From: Amycolatopsis methanolica 239 | GTDB taxonomy: Bacteria > Actinomycetota > Actinomycetes > Mycobacteriales > Pseudonocardiaceae | DNA length: 64,000 nucleotides | Assembly (NCBI RefSeq): GCF_000739085.1 | Contig: NZ_CP009110.1 | Span: forward strand, 3,224,001 to 3,288,000 | Direction: 5' to 3' | Part shown: one piece after another, positions 1 through 8,346 of the stretch | Layout: each line of letters begins with the position of its first letter | How positions within the stretch are numbered: position 1 is the first letter of the stretch | The notes under the pieces: generated by a model | Databases searched by the model: none | The model's input: only the letters and a program-made list of their open reading frames with translations | What the model was told of the DNA's origin: nothing | Position numbers and translations under genes: made by a program

Positions 1-26
1 GTGTCGCGGCTCGCCGCTCGGCTGGA

Positions 27-545
27 TCACGACAACAGCGCTCCGCCATCGACGACGATCTGGGTGCCCGTCGTGTACGAGGACAGCTCCGAGGCCAGGA
101 ACAACGCGGCCCGGCCGATCTCGTCCGGGTCGCCGAGGCGTTTCATGGGGATCCTGGCCAGGAACCCTTCGAGCACGGCCGCCATGTCCACCCCCGCCGG
201 GGCTGCGGACTGCGCGGCCGCCACGCCCGGGGTGGCGATGCCGCCGGGCCCGACGCCGTTCACCCAGATGCCGTGCGGTGCCAGTTCCAGAGCGACGTTC
301 TTGGTGAACCCCCACGCGCCGTGCTTGGACGCGTCGTAGTGCGCCAGCCCGGGAGCCGACGGGTGCAGCGCGTCGATCGAGGTGATGTTGATGATCCGGC
401 CGCCTTCGCCCCGCTCGATCATGTGCCGCGCCACGTGGCGCGTGCACAGGAACAGCCCGTGCAGGTTGACCCGGAGCACGCGCTCGACCCTCGGATCACC
501 GGCTCGTCCTTCGGCGCGGGCCGGTGTCGTGGAGGCGGCCTTCAT
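27..545 (-). pseudogene. N-terminally truncated short-chain dehydrogenase (SDR)
   Basis: The 172 residues readable from an ATG at 545 are the C-terminal two thirds of a classical SDR. Visible are the NLHGLF segment, the Ser of ITSIDAL, the catalytic YDASK pair and the C-terminal VNGVGPGGIATP and QIVVDGGALLS blocks. The N-terminal Rossmann strand with TGxxxGxG, about 90-100 residues, is missing. Upstream there are only about 120 bases before the permease stop at 668, mostly a terminator hairpin, so the missing part is deleted rather than frameshifted. Without the cofactor loop the protein should be inactive. The first dozen residues look like junk. Confidence 0.75.
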
Positions 546-596
546 GGTCCTCGACGAGCTTTCGCGCCCGGCCGGCTGTCCCGCTGGGGGGCCGGT

Positions 597-648
597 AGCC
601 CGGCTGCCACCCCGACCGGTTGTCGGCGGTCGGGGTGGCAGCCGGGCT
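597..648 (-). terminator. strong hairpin terminator of the NCS1 permease
   Basis: A perfect 22-bp inverted repeat (597-618 paired with 627-648, 8-nt loop) lies 20 bases beyond the permease stop codon. There is no T-run after it, as is common for high-GC actinobacterial terminators. It separates the permease from the SDR fragment. Confidence 0.8.
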
Positions 649-667
649 GGGGCGGTGCGCCTCCGGC

Positions 668-2110
668 TTACCCGAGGGTGTGCAGCGCCGGTACTCCGCT
701 CGGTTGCCCGCCGGGTGTGCGCGGGTTGTTGCGGATCTTGCCGCTGAGGAGGAGGTACAGACCGCCCGACACCAGCAGGCCCACGATGAAGGCGATGTCG
801 GCGCCCCCGAGCGCCGTGGTCATCGGTCCCGTGTAGAAGCCGAGCGACAGGAACGGGATCATCGCGAGGAACCCACCGAAGTAGGCGGTCAGGCCACGCC
901 ACGCCCAGCGGCCGTACACGCCCCCGTCGGGGTCGCTGATGTCGGCGATCGCGTAGCGGCCGTGGCGGACGAGGTAGAAGTCGACCAGGTTCACGGCCGT
1001 CCACGGAACCAGCAGGTTCACCATGATCATGATGAACTCCTCGAAGCTGCTCATGTAGTCGGCGGGCATGGTCACGCTGATCAACGCGCCGACGACGCCG
1101 ACGAACACGACTCCCGTGATCCGTACGCGCAAGGTGGGGTTCACCCGCCTGATCCCGTCGACGATCGTCATCCCCGAGAGCATCGCGCCGTAGGCGTTGA
1201 CCCCGGAAGTGCCGATGAGCGCAGGGAGGGTGGCCAGCACGGCCACCACGCCGAAGCCGGGGAAGATGCCGTCACCGATGTGGTAGAGCTCGGTGAGCGC
1301 GTTCGGGCCCGGCACGTAGCTGGCGATGAGGCTGCCGAGGCAGGCGAGCCACGCCGCACCGGTGAAGCCGCCCAGGAACGTCCAACCGATCAGCTTGCCC
1401 TCGGGAAGGTCCTGCGGTAGGTACCGGGTGTAGTCCGAGACGTAGATGCTGTAGCTGATCTGGTACCCGCCGGCGGCCGCGAACTGCGCCAGGAACGCCG
1501 AGAACGTGAACCCGGACGAGACTGGCGTCGCCCCGCTGAGCGGGAACCGGACGACGGCGGCGACCGTGAGGATCGCGAAGATCACGATGATCAGGTAACT
1601 GAAATACCGCTGCACGGTGTGCAGCAGGTCGTGTCCCACCACGGCGATGACGACCGCGACAACCGAGAACACCAGGTACCAGACACGGCCGCCGGACAGG
1701 AACATCGCGACCGCGTCTCCGGCGAGAACCATCTGGAAGACGTTGTACCCGACGTAGATGAACACGGCCATCAGGAGCGGGAAAATCGCTCCGCGTGAGC
1801 CGAACTGCGCCCGGGACTGGATCATCTGCGGTAACCCGAGCCGTGGTCCTTGGTTGGCGTGCAACGCCATGAACAGGGTGCCGAAGCCCATGCCGCAGAC
1901 AACCGCGACCAGGGACCACACCAGTCCCAGCCCCAGCGACGGCCCGAGGAAGCCGATCAGAAGAGAGGGCAGCATGAACCCGCCGGTGAGCCAGAACGGG
2001 CCTTGGTGCCACGCCTTGCCGTGTCGTTCGGTGAGGGGGATGTAGTCGATCGAGCGACGCTCCACCACCCCACCGGTTGCGCCCGCTCTGGCGATGTTGT
2101 TGCCCGCCAT
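668..2110 (-). CDS. NCS1-family purine/cytosine-type permease
   Basis: A 480-aa integral membrane protein with about twelve hydrophobic segments. It belongs to the nucleobase-cation-symport-1 family, cation-coupled importers of nucleobases, hydantoins, allantoin and related nitrogen compounds. The N-terminal block RRSIDYIPLTERHG and the first-helix FWLTGGFMLPSLLIGF are typical, as is the length. It lies 44 bases downstream of the FAD monooxygenase on the same strand, so the two probably form an operon that imports and oxidises a nitrogenous heterocycle or aromatic. The substrate cannot be read from the sequence. Confidence 0.9.
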   Translation of the reverse strand: MAGNNIARAGATGGVVERRSIDYIPLTERHGKAWHQGPFWLTGGFMLPSLLIGFLGPSLGLGLVWSLVAVVCGMGFGTLFMALHANQGPRLGLPQMIQSRAQFGSRGAIFPLLMAVFIYVGYNVFQMVLAGDAVAMFLSGGRVWYLVFSVVAVVIAVVGHDLLHTVQRYFSYLIIVIFAILTVAAVVRFPLSGATPVSSGFTFSAFLAQFAAAGGYQISYSIYVSDYTRYLPQDLPEGKLIGWTFLGGFTGAAWLACLGSLIASYVPGPNALTELYHIGDGIFPGFGVVAVLATLPALIGTSGVNAYGAMLSGMTIVDGIRRVNPTLRVRITGVVFVGVVGALISVTMPADYMSSFEEFIMIMVNLLVPWTAVNLVDFYLVRHGRYAIADISDPDGGVYGRWAWRGLTAYFGGFLAMIPFLSLGFYTGPMTTALGGADIAFIVGLLVSGGLYLLLSGKIRNNPRTPGGQPSGVPALHTLG

Positions 2111-2154
2111 GAGGAACCTCCTTGTTCCTGTGCTGTGGATGCTTGTGCGCGGAT

Positions 2155-3303
2155 TCAGCCGCGCTGGTCCTGCCGGACCAGCTGGGCGCCTTGGTGTGCC
2201 GCCACGTTGACCCGCTCCTGCCAGGCCCTGGACCGGCCCGCGAACCAGACCAGCGCCGAGCGGACGTCGGCCAGCGGCCGCGGCCAGCGGGTGCCGACCT
2301 TGCCGTAGAGCCGCGAGTACCGTTGCGTGGCGTCGGTGACGGGCCGCTGCCGGGATTCCCAGGCGCGCAAGGCGGACGGCACGTCCGTCGCGCCCTCCAG
2401 CACCAGCGCGAGCGCGTACCCGTTCGTCATCGCCAGGCAGGCCGCCTGACCCAGGTTCGGCGACATCGCGCTCGCCGCGTCACCGATGATCGCGACGCGC
2501 CCCTTGACCCAGCCGTGGCACCGGACGTCGGAGAACGAGGCCCACCGCGACACGTTCGGGATCCGCTCGATGGTGTCGCGCAGAGCGGGAAACGAGCGCA
2601 CCCACGACTCCTTGTCGAGCGGCTTCTGCCTGCCGACGAGATCCTCGGCGGGGCAGCAGGTGTAGACGTAGACCTGGTCCGGGGTGACGGGGACGACACC
2701 GACGCGCCGGCCACCGTTCCAGTACTCCAGGGCGTGGTTGACCGGGTCCTGCGGCGTGCGCGGGATCAGGTGACGGCTGCACCCGTCCTCCAGGTCCCGC
2801 ACCGCCAGGTTCAGTCCGACCGCGTTGCGCACCGGCGAGCCGACGCCGTCCGCGCCGACCACCAGGTCCCCGCGGAGGGTCTCCCCGGATTCGAGGAGCA
2901 GCTCGCCCTCCGGGGTGGCTCCGGCGACCAGGGAATTCGTCACGATCTCGACACCGGCCCGGACCGCCGCGTCGGCCAGCGCGCGGTGCAGATCGGTGCG
3001 CAGCACCGTGAACAGGCGGGTGTGGTCGCCCTTCATCCAGTCGTCCTGGATGAGCCGGCGGCGTTCGTCGAACAGCTGCCAGCTGGAGACCCGCTCGGCT
3101 CGGTGCGTCGCGTCGTCGTAGGCGCCGATCTCCTCGAGAACCCGCAAGGCGTTCTCCCACACGAAGATCCCGGCGCCGATCTCGCGCAGCTCGCGGCCGC
3201 GCTCGTGGACCCGGACGCTCCAGCCGCGCTGGGCGAGTGCGGTGGCCACGGTCAGCCCCGCGAGGCCACCCCCGGCGATCTCCGCGTGACGAACGGCAGA
3301 CAT
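2155..3303 (-). CDS. FAD-dependent aromatic-ring monooxygenase-like protein
   Basis: A 382-aa group A flavoprotein monooxygenase of the salicylate/3-hydroxybenzoate hydroxylase type. It has the N-terminal FAD-binding motif GGGLAGLTVATAL, the DG motif region VVGADGVGSPVR near residue 155, and the GD motif GRVAIIGDAASAMSPNLGQA near residue 275. Such enzymes hydroxylate aromatic or heteroaromatic substrates with NAD(P)H and O2. I chose the ATG at 3303 because it places the FAD motif at residue 10; the much longer open frame upstream is antisense to the next gene. It is divergent from the amidohydrolase at 3481 and upstream of the NCS1 permease. Confidence 0.9.
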   Translation of the reverse strand: MSAVRHAEIAGGGLAGLTVATALAQRGWSVRVHERGRELREIGAGIFVWENALRVLEEIGAYDDATHRAERVSSWQLFDERRRLIQDDWMKGDHTRLFTVLRTDLHRALADAAVRAGVEIVTNSLVAGATPEGELLLESGETLRGDLVVGADGVGSPVRNAVGLNLAVRDLEDGCSRHLIPRTPQDPVNHALEYWNGGRRVGVVPVTPDQVYVYTCCPAEDLVGRQKPLDKESWVRSFPALRDTIERIPNVSRWASFSDVRCHGWVKGRVAIIGDAASAMSPNLGQAACLAMTNGYALALVLEGATDVPSALRAWESRQRPVTDATQRYSRLYGKVGTRWPRPLADVRSALVWFAGRSRAWQERVNVAAHQGAQLVRQDQRG

Positions 3304-3480
3304 GACGGACCTCCCTGTGAAGGAAACAGTCGGACGTGAAGTAGGGACGAACGTAATCAGTCGCTGATGACGTCTGTCAAGCGCTTTTTCGTTCTTGACG
3401 ACCTGATAAGTGGCCCATATCGTCATCAAGACATCCACGACGGGCTGGGTGCAGTCCTCGACTTGGGAGGTAACGCCGAG
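3304..3480. promoter_or_regulatory. divergent promoter region with an imperfect inverted repeat
   Basis: These 177 bases separate two divergent catabolic genes. TTCTTGACG (from 3392) and CGTCATCAAGA (from 3421) form an imperfect inverted repeat about 30 bp across. It could bind the Lrp-type regulator encoded at 5180. The GGAGG around 3466 serves the amidohydrolase start. Confidence 0.4.
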
Positions 3481-5142
3481 ATGGGCAACGCTGCGGACCT
3501 GGTTCTCTTCTCGAACCGGGTCGTCTGGCTCGCCGACGACGATCCGGTGTCCCCTGGTTTCGTCGCCATCCGCGGTAACGACATCGTCGCCACCGGCCCC
3601 CGGGAGCAGGGGCGGGAGCACATCGGGCCGGCGACCGTCGTCAAGGACTTCGCGGCGCGGCCGATCATGCCCGGCTTCGTCGACGTGCACGCGCACATGG
3701 AGGTCGCCGCGCGCACCCTGTACCAGACGGTCGACTGCCGCGCGCCCCGGTGCGCCGACGTCGGCGACGTTCTCGACACCCTCCGAGCGCATCTCGGCGA
3801 CGCGGTCGATGGCTGGCTCGTCGGCCAGGCCAATCTGTTCTTCGACCAGAAGCTCGCCGAGAAGCGGCTGCCGACCCGTGCCGAGCTGGACTCGGTGAGC
3901 ACCGAGGTCGCGATCGTGGTCCGCGCCGGAGGCCACGTGAGTGTCCTCAACAGCCCGGCGCTGGCCCGTGCCGGCATCGACCGCGATTACCAGGCCGCCG
4001 ACTACAGCATCACCGGTATGCCGACCGTCGAAAGGGACGAGGACGGCGAACCGACCGGTGTGGTCAAGGAGATGGACAACCTCCTGCCGCTGCCCCGCCT
4101 CTCGGGCAAGGACCTGCGCCACGCCATCCGCCAGGGCGTGCACGACCTGTTCACCGTCCACGGCGTCACCACGATCGGGGAGATCTCGGAGACGGTCGAG
4201 GGTCTGCGTGAGATGGACCGGCTGCACCGCGACGGTGAACTGGGCGCCCGGCTGCGGATCTACCTGTGGACACCGGGAACCGTCAGCCTGGAGCAGGCGT
4301 GCACCCACGCCGACTGGCTCGGACTGGAAGCCGCGGACGACCTGATCCGGATCCACGGCGTGAAGATGTTCTCCGACGGCGGCTATTCGGCGGCGAGCGC
4401 CGCGATGAAGCGGCCTTACGTCCTCGACGGCCACGGCCACCACTGCGGTCAGGTGGCGCTCAGTCCCGAGCAGGTCGCCGCGGCGCTCGAGCGGACCGCG
4501 GCGGCGGGGCTCCAGCTCGCGATACACGCCAACGGTGACCGTGCGCAAGAAGCCATGTGCGAGGCGATCATCGCGGCCGGCGGTGTGCCATCCGGAGCGC
4601 CCGCGCCCCGGATCGAGCACGCCGGCAACCTGCTGCCAGAGCCGGAAGCGACCGCGTTGTGGCGCCGGGCGGGCATCATACCCGTGCCGCAGCCGGTGTT
4701 CCTCTACACCTTCGGCGACTTCTTCCCCACCTATCTCGGCGACTACGGCAAGCGCGGCCGGTTTCCCTTCCGCGACCTGCTCGACGAGGGCTGGCCGATC
4801 ACCGGCAGCTCCGATGTGTGGATCGGCTCGGAGGAGCGCGCGACCAACCCGTTCTTCAGCATCTGGTGCACCCTGCGGCGGCAGTCGTTCTTCGGGGAGA
4901 TCCTGGACGGAGACCAGCGGATCACCGTCGTGGAGGCCCTGCGGATGCACACCGTCAACGCGGCGGCCACCCTGGGCGAGGGCGACCGCTACGGCAGTCT
5001 CGAGCGGGGCAAGCGCGCGGACGTGATCGTGCTGGACCGCGACCCCTTCGCGTGCTCGGACGACGAACTGCTCGACGTGCGGGTGGACGAGGTGTACTTC
5101 GGGGGCGAGCTCGTCCACGCCCGCTCGGCGGCTCCCGCGTAA
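3481..5142 (+). CDS. YtcJ-type amidohydrolase (amidohydrolase_3 family)
   Basis: A 553-aa metal-dependent amidohydrolase. The metal-binding MPGFVDVHAHM motif lies near residue 62, followed by AIHANGDRAQEAM, RIEHAGNLLP and the C-terminal composite-domain signature GSLERGKRADVIVLDRDPF. YtcJ/NfdA-like members cleave N-substituted formamides and other amides. The start at 3481 is preferred because GGAGG lies about 10 bases upstream and residue 1 matches the usual family start; the frame is open to 3367. It probably acts on the substrate or product of the divergent monooxygenase. Confidence 0.88.
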   Translation: MGNAADLVLFSNRVVWLADDDPVSPGFVAIRGNDIVATGPREQGREHIGPATVVKDFAARPIMPGFVDVHAHMEVAARTLYQTVDCRAPRCADVGDVLDTLRAHLGDAVDGWLVGQANLFFDQKLAEKRLPTRAELDSVSTEVAIVVRAGGHVSVLNSPALARAGIDRDYQAADYSITGMPTVERDEDGEPTGVVKEMDNLLPLPRLSGKDLRHAIRQGVHDLFTVHGVTTIGEISETVEGLREMDRLHRDGELGARLRIYLWTPGTVSLEQACTHADWLGLEAADDLIRIHGVKMFSDGGYSAASAAMKRPYVLDGHGHHCGQVALSPEQVAAALERTAAAGLQLAIHANGDRAQEAMCEAIIAAGGVPSGAPAPRIEHAGNLLPEPEATALWRRAGIIPVPQPVFLYTFGDFFPTYLGDYGKRGRFPFRDLLDEGWPITGSSDVWIGSEERATNPFFSIWCTLRRQSFFGEILDGDQRITVVEALRMHTVNAAATLGEGDRYGSLERGKRADVIVLDRDPFACSDDELLDVRVDEVYFGGELVHARSAAPA

Positions 5143-5150
5143 GCGGGGTT

Positions 5151-5168
5151 GGGCCGGGGCCCCGGCCC
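5151..5168 (+). terminator. GC-only palindrome after the amidohydrolase
   Basis: GGGCCGGGGCCCCGGCCC is a perfect 18-bp palindrome nine bases after the amidohydrolase stop and just before the regulator start. It probably acts as a weak terminator or attenuator. Confidence 0.5.
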
Positions 5169-5179
5169 GGGAGCCAGCT

Positions 5180-6208
5180 ATGTTCCCTTCCATGTGCGGA
5201 CCCGACGACCCGGTGCCCAGTTTCCTGCCAGGGGTGTTCCCGCTTCCCAGCGACGACGGAAGCAGCGGGCTCAGCGATACCGATCGCGCTCTGATTCGCG
5301 CGTTGCAGGCCGACGGCCGGCAGTCCTTCGTGGCGTTGTCGAAGGCGATCGGCGTTCCGGAGCGGACGATCCGGCGTCGCGTGAACCAGCTGCTCGCGGA
5401 CCAGGTCATCCAGATCACCGCGGTCACCGATCCCGCGGTCCTCGGTTACCGGGTGGCGGCGCTGGTCGGTCTGCATCTCGACGGCGGGCGGAACGTCCGT
5501 GCGGTCATCGCGTCCGTCACCCGGGTCGCCGCCGTCGACTACGCCGTGATCACCACCGGCCGGTACGACGCGCTCGTCGAGGTGCTGTGCCGCGACACGA
5601 GCGAACTGCTGTCGGTGGTGCACGAGTCGCTGGCGCCGCTGCCCGGGGTGCGCGGCGTGGAGATCTTCCCCTACGTGCAGCTGCACTACCAGGAACCGGA
5701 GTGGGACGCCGCCCAGGAGAAGGCCCGCAACGGCGTGCGCGACGTACGCGGCTCGCTCGACGCGACGGACCGGAAGATCGTCGCCGAGCTCACCGGCGAC
5801 GGACGGCTCGCCTTCTCCGTCATCGGGGACCGGCTGGGCATGTCCGAATCCCAGGTCCGCAAGCGGGTCACGCGCCTGCTCGCTGAGCGGATCATCCGGA
5901 TCACGGCCATCGCCAACCCGCGCAGTCTCGGTTTCGAGAACCAGGTGTGGGTGGCGATCCGGTGCACCCCTGGGCACAGCGTGGCGGATCTTGCCGAGAC
6001 CCTGACGAGAATTCCGTCGATCACCTACGTCGCCGCGTGCGCGGGCCGCTTCGACATCTTCGCCGAGGCGGTCTGCCGTAGTACCCAGGACATGGCCCGT
6101 CTCGTCGACGGCGAGATCAGAACGCTGACCGGGGTCACTCACACCGAGCTGATGCTCTGCCTCGACCTGTACTACCGCGCGGTCCAGCCGCCGCTCGAGC
6201 CGGAGTGA
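5180..6208 (+). CDS. Lrp/AsnC-family regulator with two tandem Lrp units
   Basis: A 342-aa protein made of two complete Lrp-like units. Each has a winged HTH (LSDTDRALIRALQADGRQSF near residue 30; LDATDRKIVAELTGDGRLAF near residue 192) followed by an AsnC effector domain with alternating strands. Typical Lrp proteins are about 150 aa, so this is the duplicated actinobacterial form. It probably senses an amino acid or amino-acid-like ligand and controls the flanking genes. Two ATGs (5180 and 5192) are possible. A second double-Lrp regulator of similar length lies at 27531-28535. Confidence 0.9.
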   Translation: MFPSMCGPDDPVPSFLPGVFPLPSDDGSSGLSDTDRALIRALQADGRQSFVALSKAIGVPERTIRRRVNQLLADQVIQITAVTDPAVLGYRVAALVGLHLDGGRNVRAVIASVTRVAAVDYAVITTGRYDALVEVLCRDTSELLSVVHESLAPLPGVRGVEIFPYVQLHYQEPEWDAAQEKARNGVRDVRGSLDATDRKIVAELTGDGRLAFSVIGDRLGMSESQVRKRVTRLLAERIIRITAIANPRSLGFENQVWVAIRCTPGHSVADLAETLTRIPSITYVAACAGRFDIFAEAVCRSTQDMARLVDGEIRTLTGVTHTELMLCLDLYYRAVQPPLEPE

Positions 6209-6672
6209 GGGCCTGTCCGGTCACCGTCACGGCGACCGCCAGCATCCGCCAGGGTCTCGGGCTCCGGCAACAGGTTATGTGGGTATCGTAGAACAATCCC
6301 ACGAGGTGATCTCGGATTTGGTGGCGCGCAGCGGATGGGGGGACAAGTCGGACATCACGAAGATGCTCGCCGGTGCCCATCCGCTACCGGGCGCCCGCAC
6401 CGCGCTCGTCGACGGGCTGACCGGTCCCGCCGGGCTGGGCGAGCTGACAGGGAACCTGGCCAGCCGAGTCGTCGGCAATGCCCATCGGCATCGACGGCCG
6501 GGCCGCGCCGTGGGGACTCCCATCTTCTGTCCTGGCGGCGACCGGCACCCGCTGGTCTTCCCGCGGGATCACGTGACCACCTGCACGCACGAGCCCGGCG
6601 GGGCACCTGGCCCGTTACCCCCTGCAAACCGTCTCCGGCGATCGCCGGATCCGATTCCCCTGAGGAGCGTTC
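6209..6672. other. 464-bp intergenic region
   Basis: No supported gene. Open frames run through it on both strands, but none has family-like composition or a convincing ribosome site. The last bases hold the AGGAG used by the next gene. Regulatory sites or a decayed gene are possible. Confidence 0.5.
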
Positions 6673-7455
6673 ATGCACATCACATCGGTCACCAGCCCCG
6701 CCGAGGCCCGCGGTCGCTTCCGGGCCGGGGTGCGGGTGCCGACGGCGGGCTGGGCGCCCGGTCACGCCCAGGCGAACATGATCATCGTTCCCCGGGAGTA
6801 CGCCTACGACGTGCTCCTGTTCGGGCAGCGCAATCCCAAGCCCTGCCCGATCATCGACGTCTCCGACGCGGGCAGCCCGCACACCGCGCTGGCCGCGGAT
6901 GCCGATATCCGCACGGACCTGCCGGCGTACCGGGTGTGGCGGGACGGGGAGCTCGTCGACGAGCCGGGCGACATCACCGGATACTGGGCCGACGATCTGG
7001 TGACCTTCCTGATCGGCTGCAGTTTCACCTTCGAGACGCCGTTGGTCGCCGCGGGGATCGAGGTCCGGCACATCAGCGCGGGCAGCAACGTGCCGATGTA
7101 CCGGACCAACCGCCCGTGCCGGCCCGCGGGGAGGCTGAGCGGCCCGATGGTGGTGTCCATGCGGCCGATCCCCGCCGACCGGGTGGCGGACGCCGTGCGG
7201 ATCAGTGGCCAGTTCCCCGCCGTGCACGGCGCCCCGGTCCACATCGGCGAGCCCGCGGCGCTCGGCATCTCCGACCTGTCCACTCCGGACTTCGGCGACG
7301 CCGTCGAGATCAAGCCGGGCGAAGTGCCCGTCTTCTGGGCCTGTGGTGTCACCCCGCAGGCGGCGATCATGGCGTCCCGGCCGCCGTTCGCGATCACCCA
7401 CGCCCCGGGCCACATGTTCGTCACCGACGTGCCCGACCACACCTACGCGGTGTAG
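6673..7455 (+). CDS. DUF1445 / YcsI-type putative hydro-lyase (D-glutamate cyclase family)
   Basis: A 260-aa protein of the usual family length with the two diagnostic blocks [12 protein letters not shown] and [12 protein letters not shown] near the C-terminus. The family is annotated as putative hydro-lyase; mammalian and bacterial relatives include D-glutamate cyclase, which interconverts D-glutamate and 5-oxo-D-proline. AGGAG lies seven bases before the ATG. It lies between an Lrp-type regulator and a convergent amide hydrolase, fitting amino-acid or D-amino-acid catabolism. The reaction here is not established. Confidence 0.88.
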   Translation: MHITSVTSPAEARGRFRAGVRVPTAGWAPGHAQANMIIVPREYAYDVLLFGQRNPKPCPIIDVSDAGSPHTALAADADIRTDLPAYRVWRDGELVDEPGDITGYWADDLVTFLIGCSFTFETPLVAAGIEVRHISAGSNVPMYRTNRPCRPAGRLSGPMVVSMRPIPADRVADAVRISGQFPAVHGAPVHIGEPAALGISDLSTPDFGDAVEIKPGEVPVFWACGVTPQAAIMASRPPFAITHAPGHMFVTDVPDHTYAV

Positions 7456-7464
7456 GAGCCCCGT

Positions 7465-8328
7465 TCAGGACATGAGCCGCACGCCCAGGGGCGTGATCGT
7501 GCCGTCAGCGGTGGTGAGGTCCCCACTTCCGGAACCCTCCGCCAGCGAGAAGCGGACGAGCCGTCCCCACGGCGTGCGGCTGTCCTGCTCGTACCCTCGT
7601 GGGCTGCCACACGGAAAACCGAACCCGAACCACAGGTGCCCGGACGGATCGATGATCTCGCTGGAGATCGTGCCGTCGGTGGTGCCGTGGTTGCACAGCG
7701 AACGGCCGTGCTTCCCGGCCGGCCCGCCGTCTTCCCGGTGGTCGCGCAGAACGTGCCGCAACGCTTCCGGGCTGGCGGTGTCCAGCGCGCCGAGCAGCTC
7801 GCTGCCCCGGCCCTGCCGGTGGGTCGACGCGGTGGAGTCGTCCCAGGACGGCGCGGCTTTTTCCGCCAGAAACCGCCACCCGTTGGCGCGCGCTTCGGTG
7901 CCGGTCGCAGGGGGCCGCACCTCCACGCGCCCACCCCCCACCTCGACGACCGCCATCCCCCCCGACCTGTCGGCGAAGAGGTAGTTGCCCGGCAACGTCT
8001 CGTCTCCGGTCAGATAGGTCAGTCCCTCCTCCACGGTCGACGCGGTGGCGAGCATCCGGGCGGACCACTCCTGCGCGGGGTGGTCCGCCATGTCCTGCTC
8101 CGGCACGAACGCGTAGGTGAAGCCGAGCCCGGCGGCGTTGACGCCGCGAGTGAGCATTCCAGCCCACGGCACGAAGACATCGGCGTCGGGCACGACGACG
8201 CGGACCGCCAGGTACGAGTGGCGTTCACCACTCGCGGCCAGCAGATGATTCGTCGTGGTGTACGGGTTGTCGCTGTTGCTGGCCAGCAGCCAGTGCCGGG
8301 GCCCGTTCATCCCTGCCAGGAAACACAT
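7465..8328 (-). CDS. Ntn-hydrolase amidase (penicillin V acylase / C45-like)
   Basis: A 287-aa protein starting Met-Cys-Phe-Leu-Ala-Gly. Removal of Met exposes Cys2 as an N-terminal nucleophile, the hallmark of choloylglycine-hydrolase/acyltransferase-type Ntn hydrolases. The following LLASNSDNPYTT resembles their Arg/Asp-Asn active-site segment, and GVNAAGLGFTYAF is the usual oxyanion-side strand. No pro-peptide precedes Cys2. It cleaves amide bonds of an unknown substrate. It lies 18 bases downstream of the NCS1 permease on the same strand, so uptake and hydrolysis are probably coupled. Confidence 0.75.
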   Translation of the reverse strand: MCFLAGMNGPRHWLLASNSDNPYTTTNHLLAASGERHSYLAVRVVVPDADVFVPWAGMLTRGVNAAGLGFTYAFVPEQDMADHPAQEWSARMLATASTVEEGLTYLTGDETLPGNYLFADRSGGMAVVEVGGGRVEVRPPATGTEARANGWRFLAEKAAPSWDDSTASTHRQGRGSELLGALDTASPEALRHVLRDHREDGGPAGKHGRSLCNHGTTDGTISSEIIDPSGHLWFGFGFPCGSPRGYEQDSRTPWGRLVRFSLAEGSGSGDLTTADGTITPLGVRLMS

Positions 8329-8346
8329 GACTCCTCCGATGTGGAT

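Noticed and set aside
2155..5427. A 1090-codon open frame on the minus strand
   Set aside because: Only the part from 3303 downward encodes the monooxygenase; the upstream part is antisense to the amidohydrolase and has GC-shadow composition.
6279..6672. Plus-strand frame upstream of the DUF1445 gene as a possible gene
   Set aside because: No family resemblance, no ribosome site, and the frame continues as a shadow into DUF1445.
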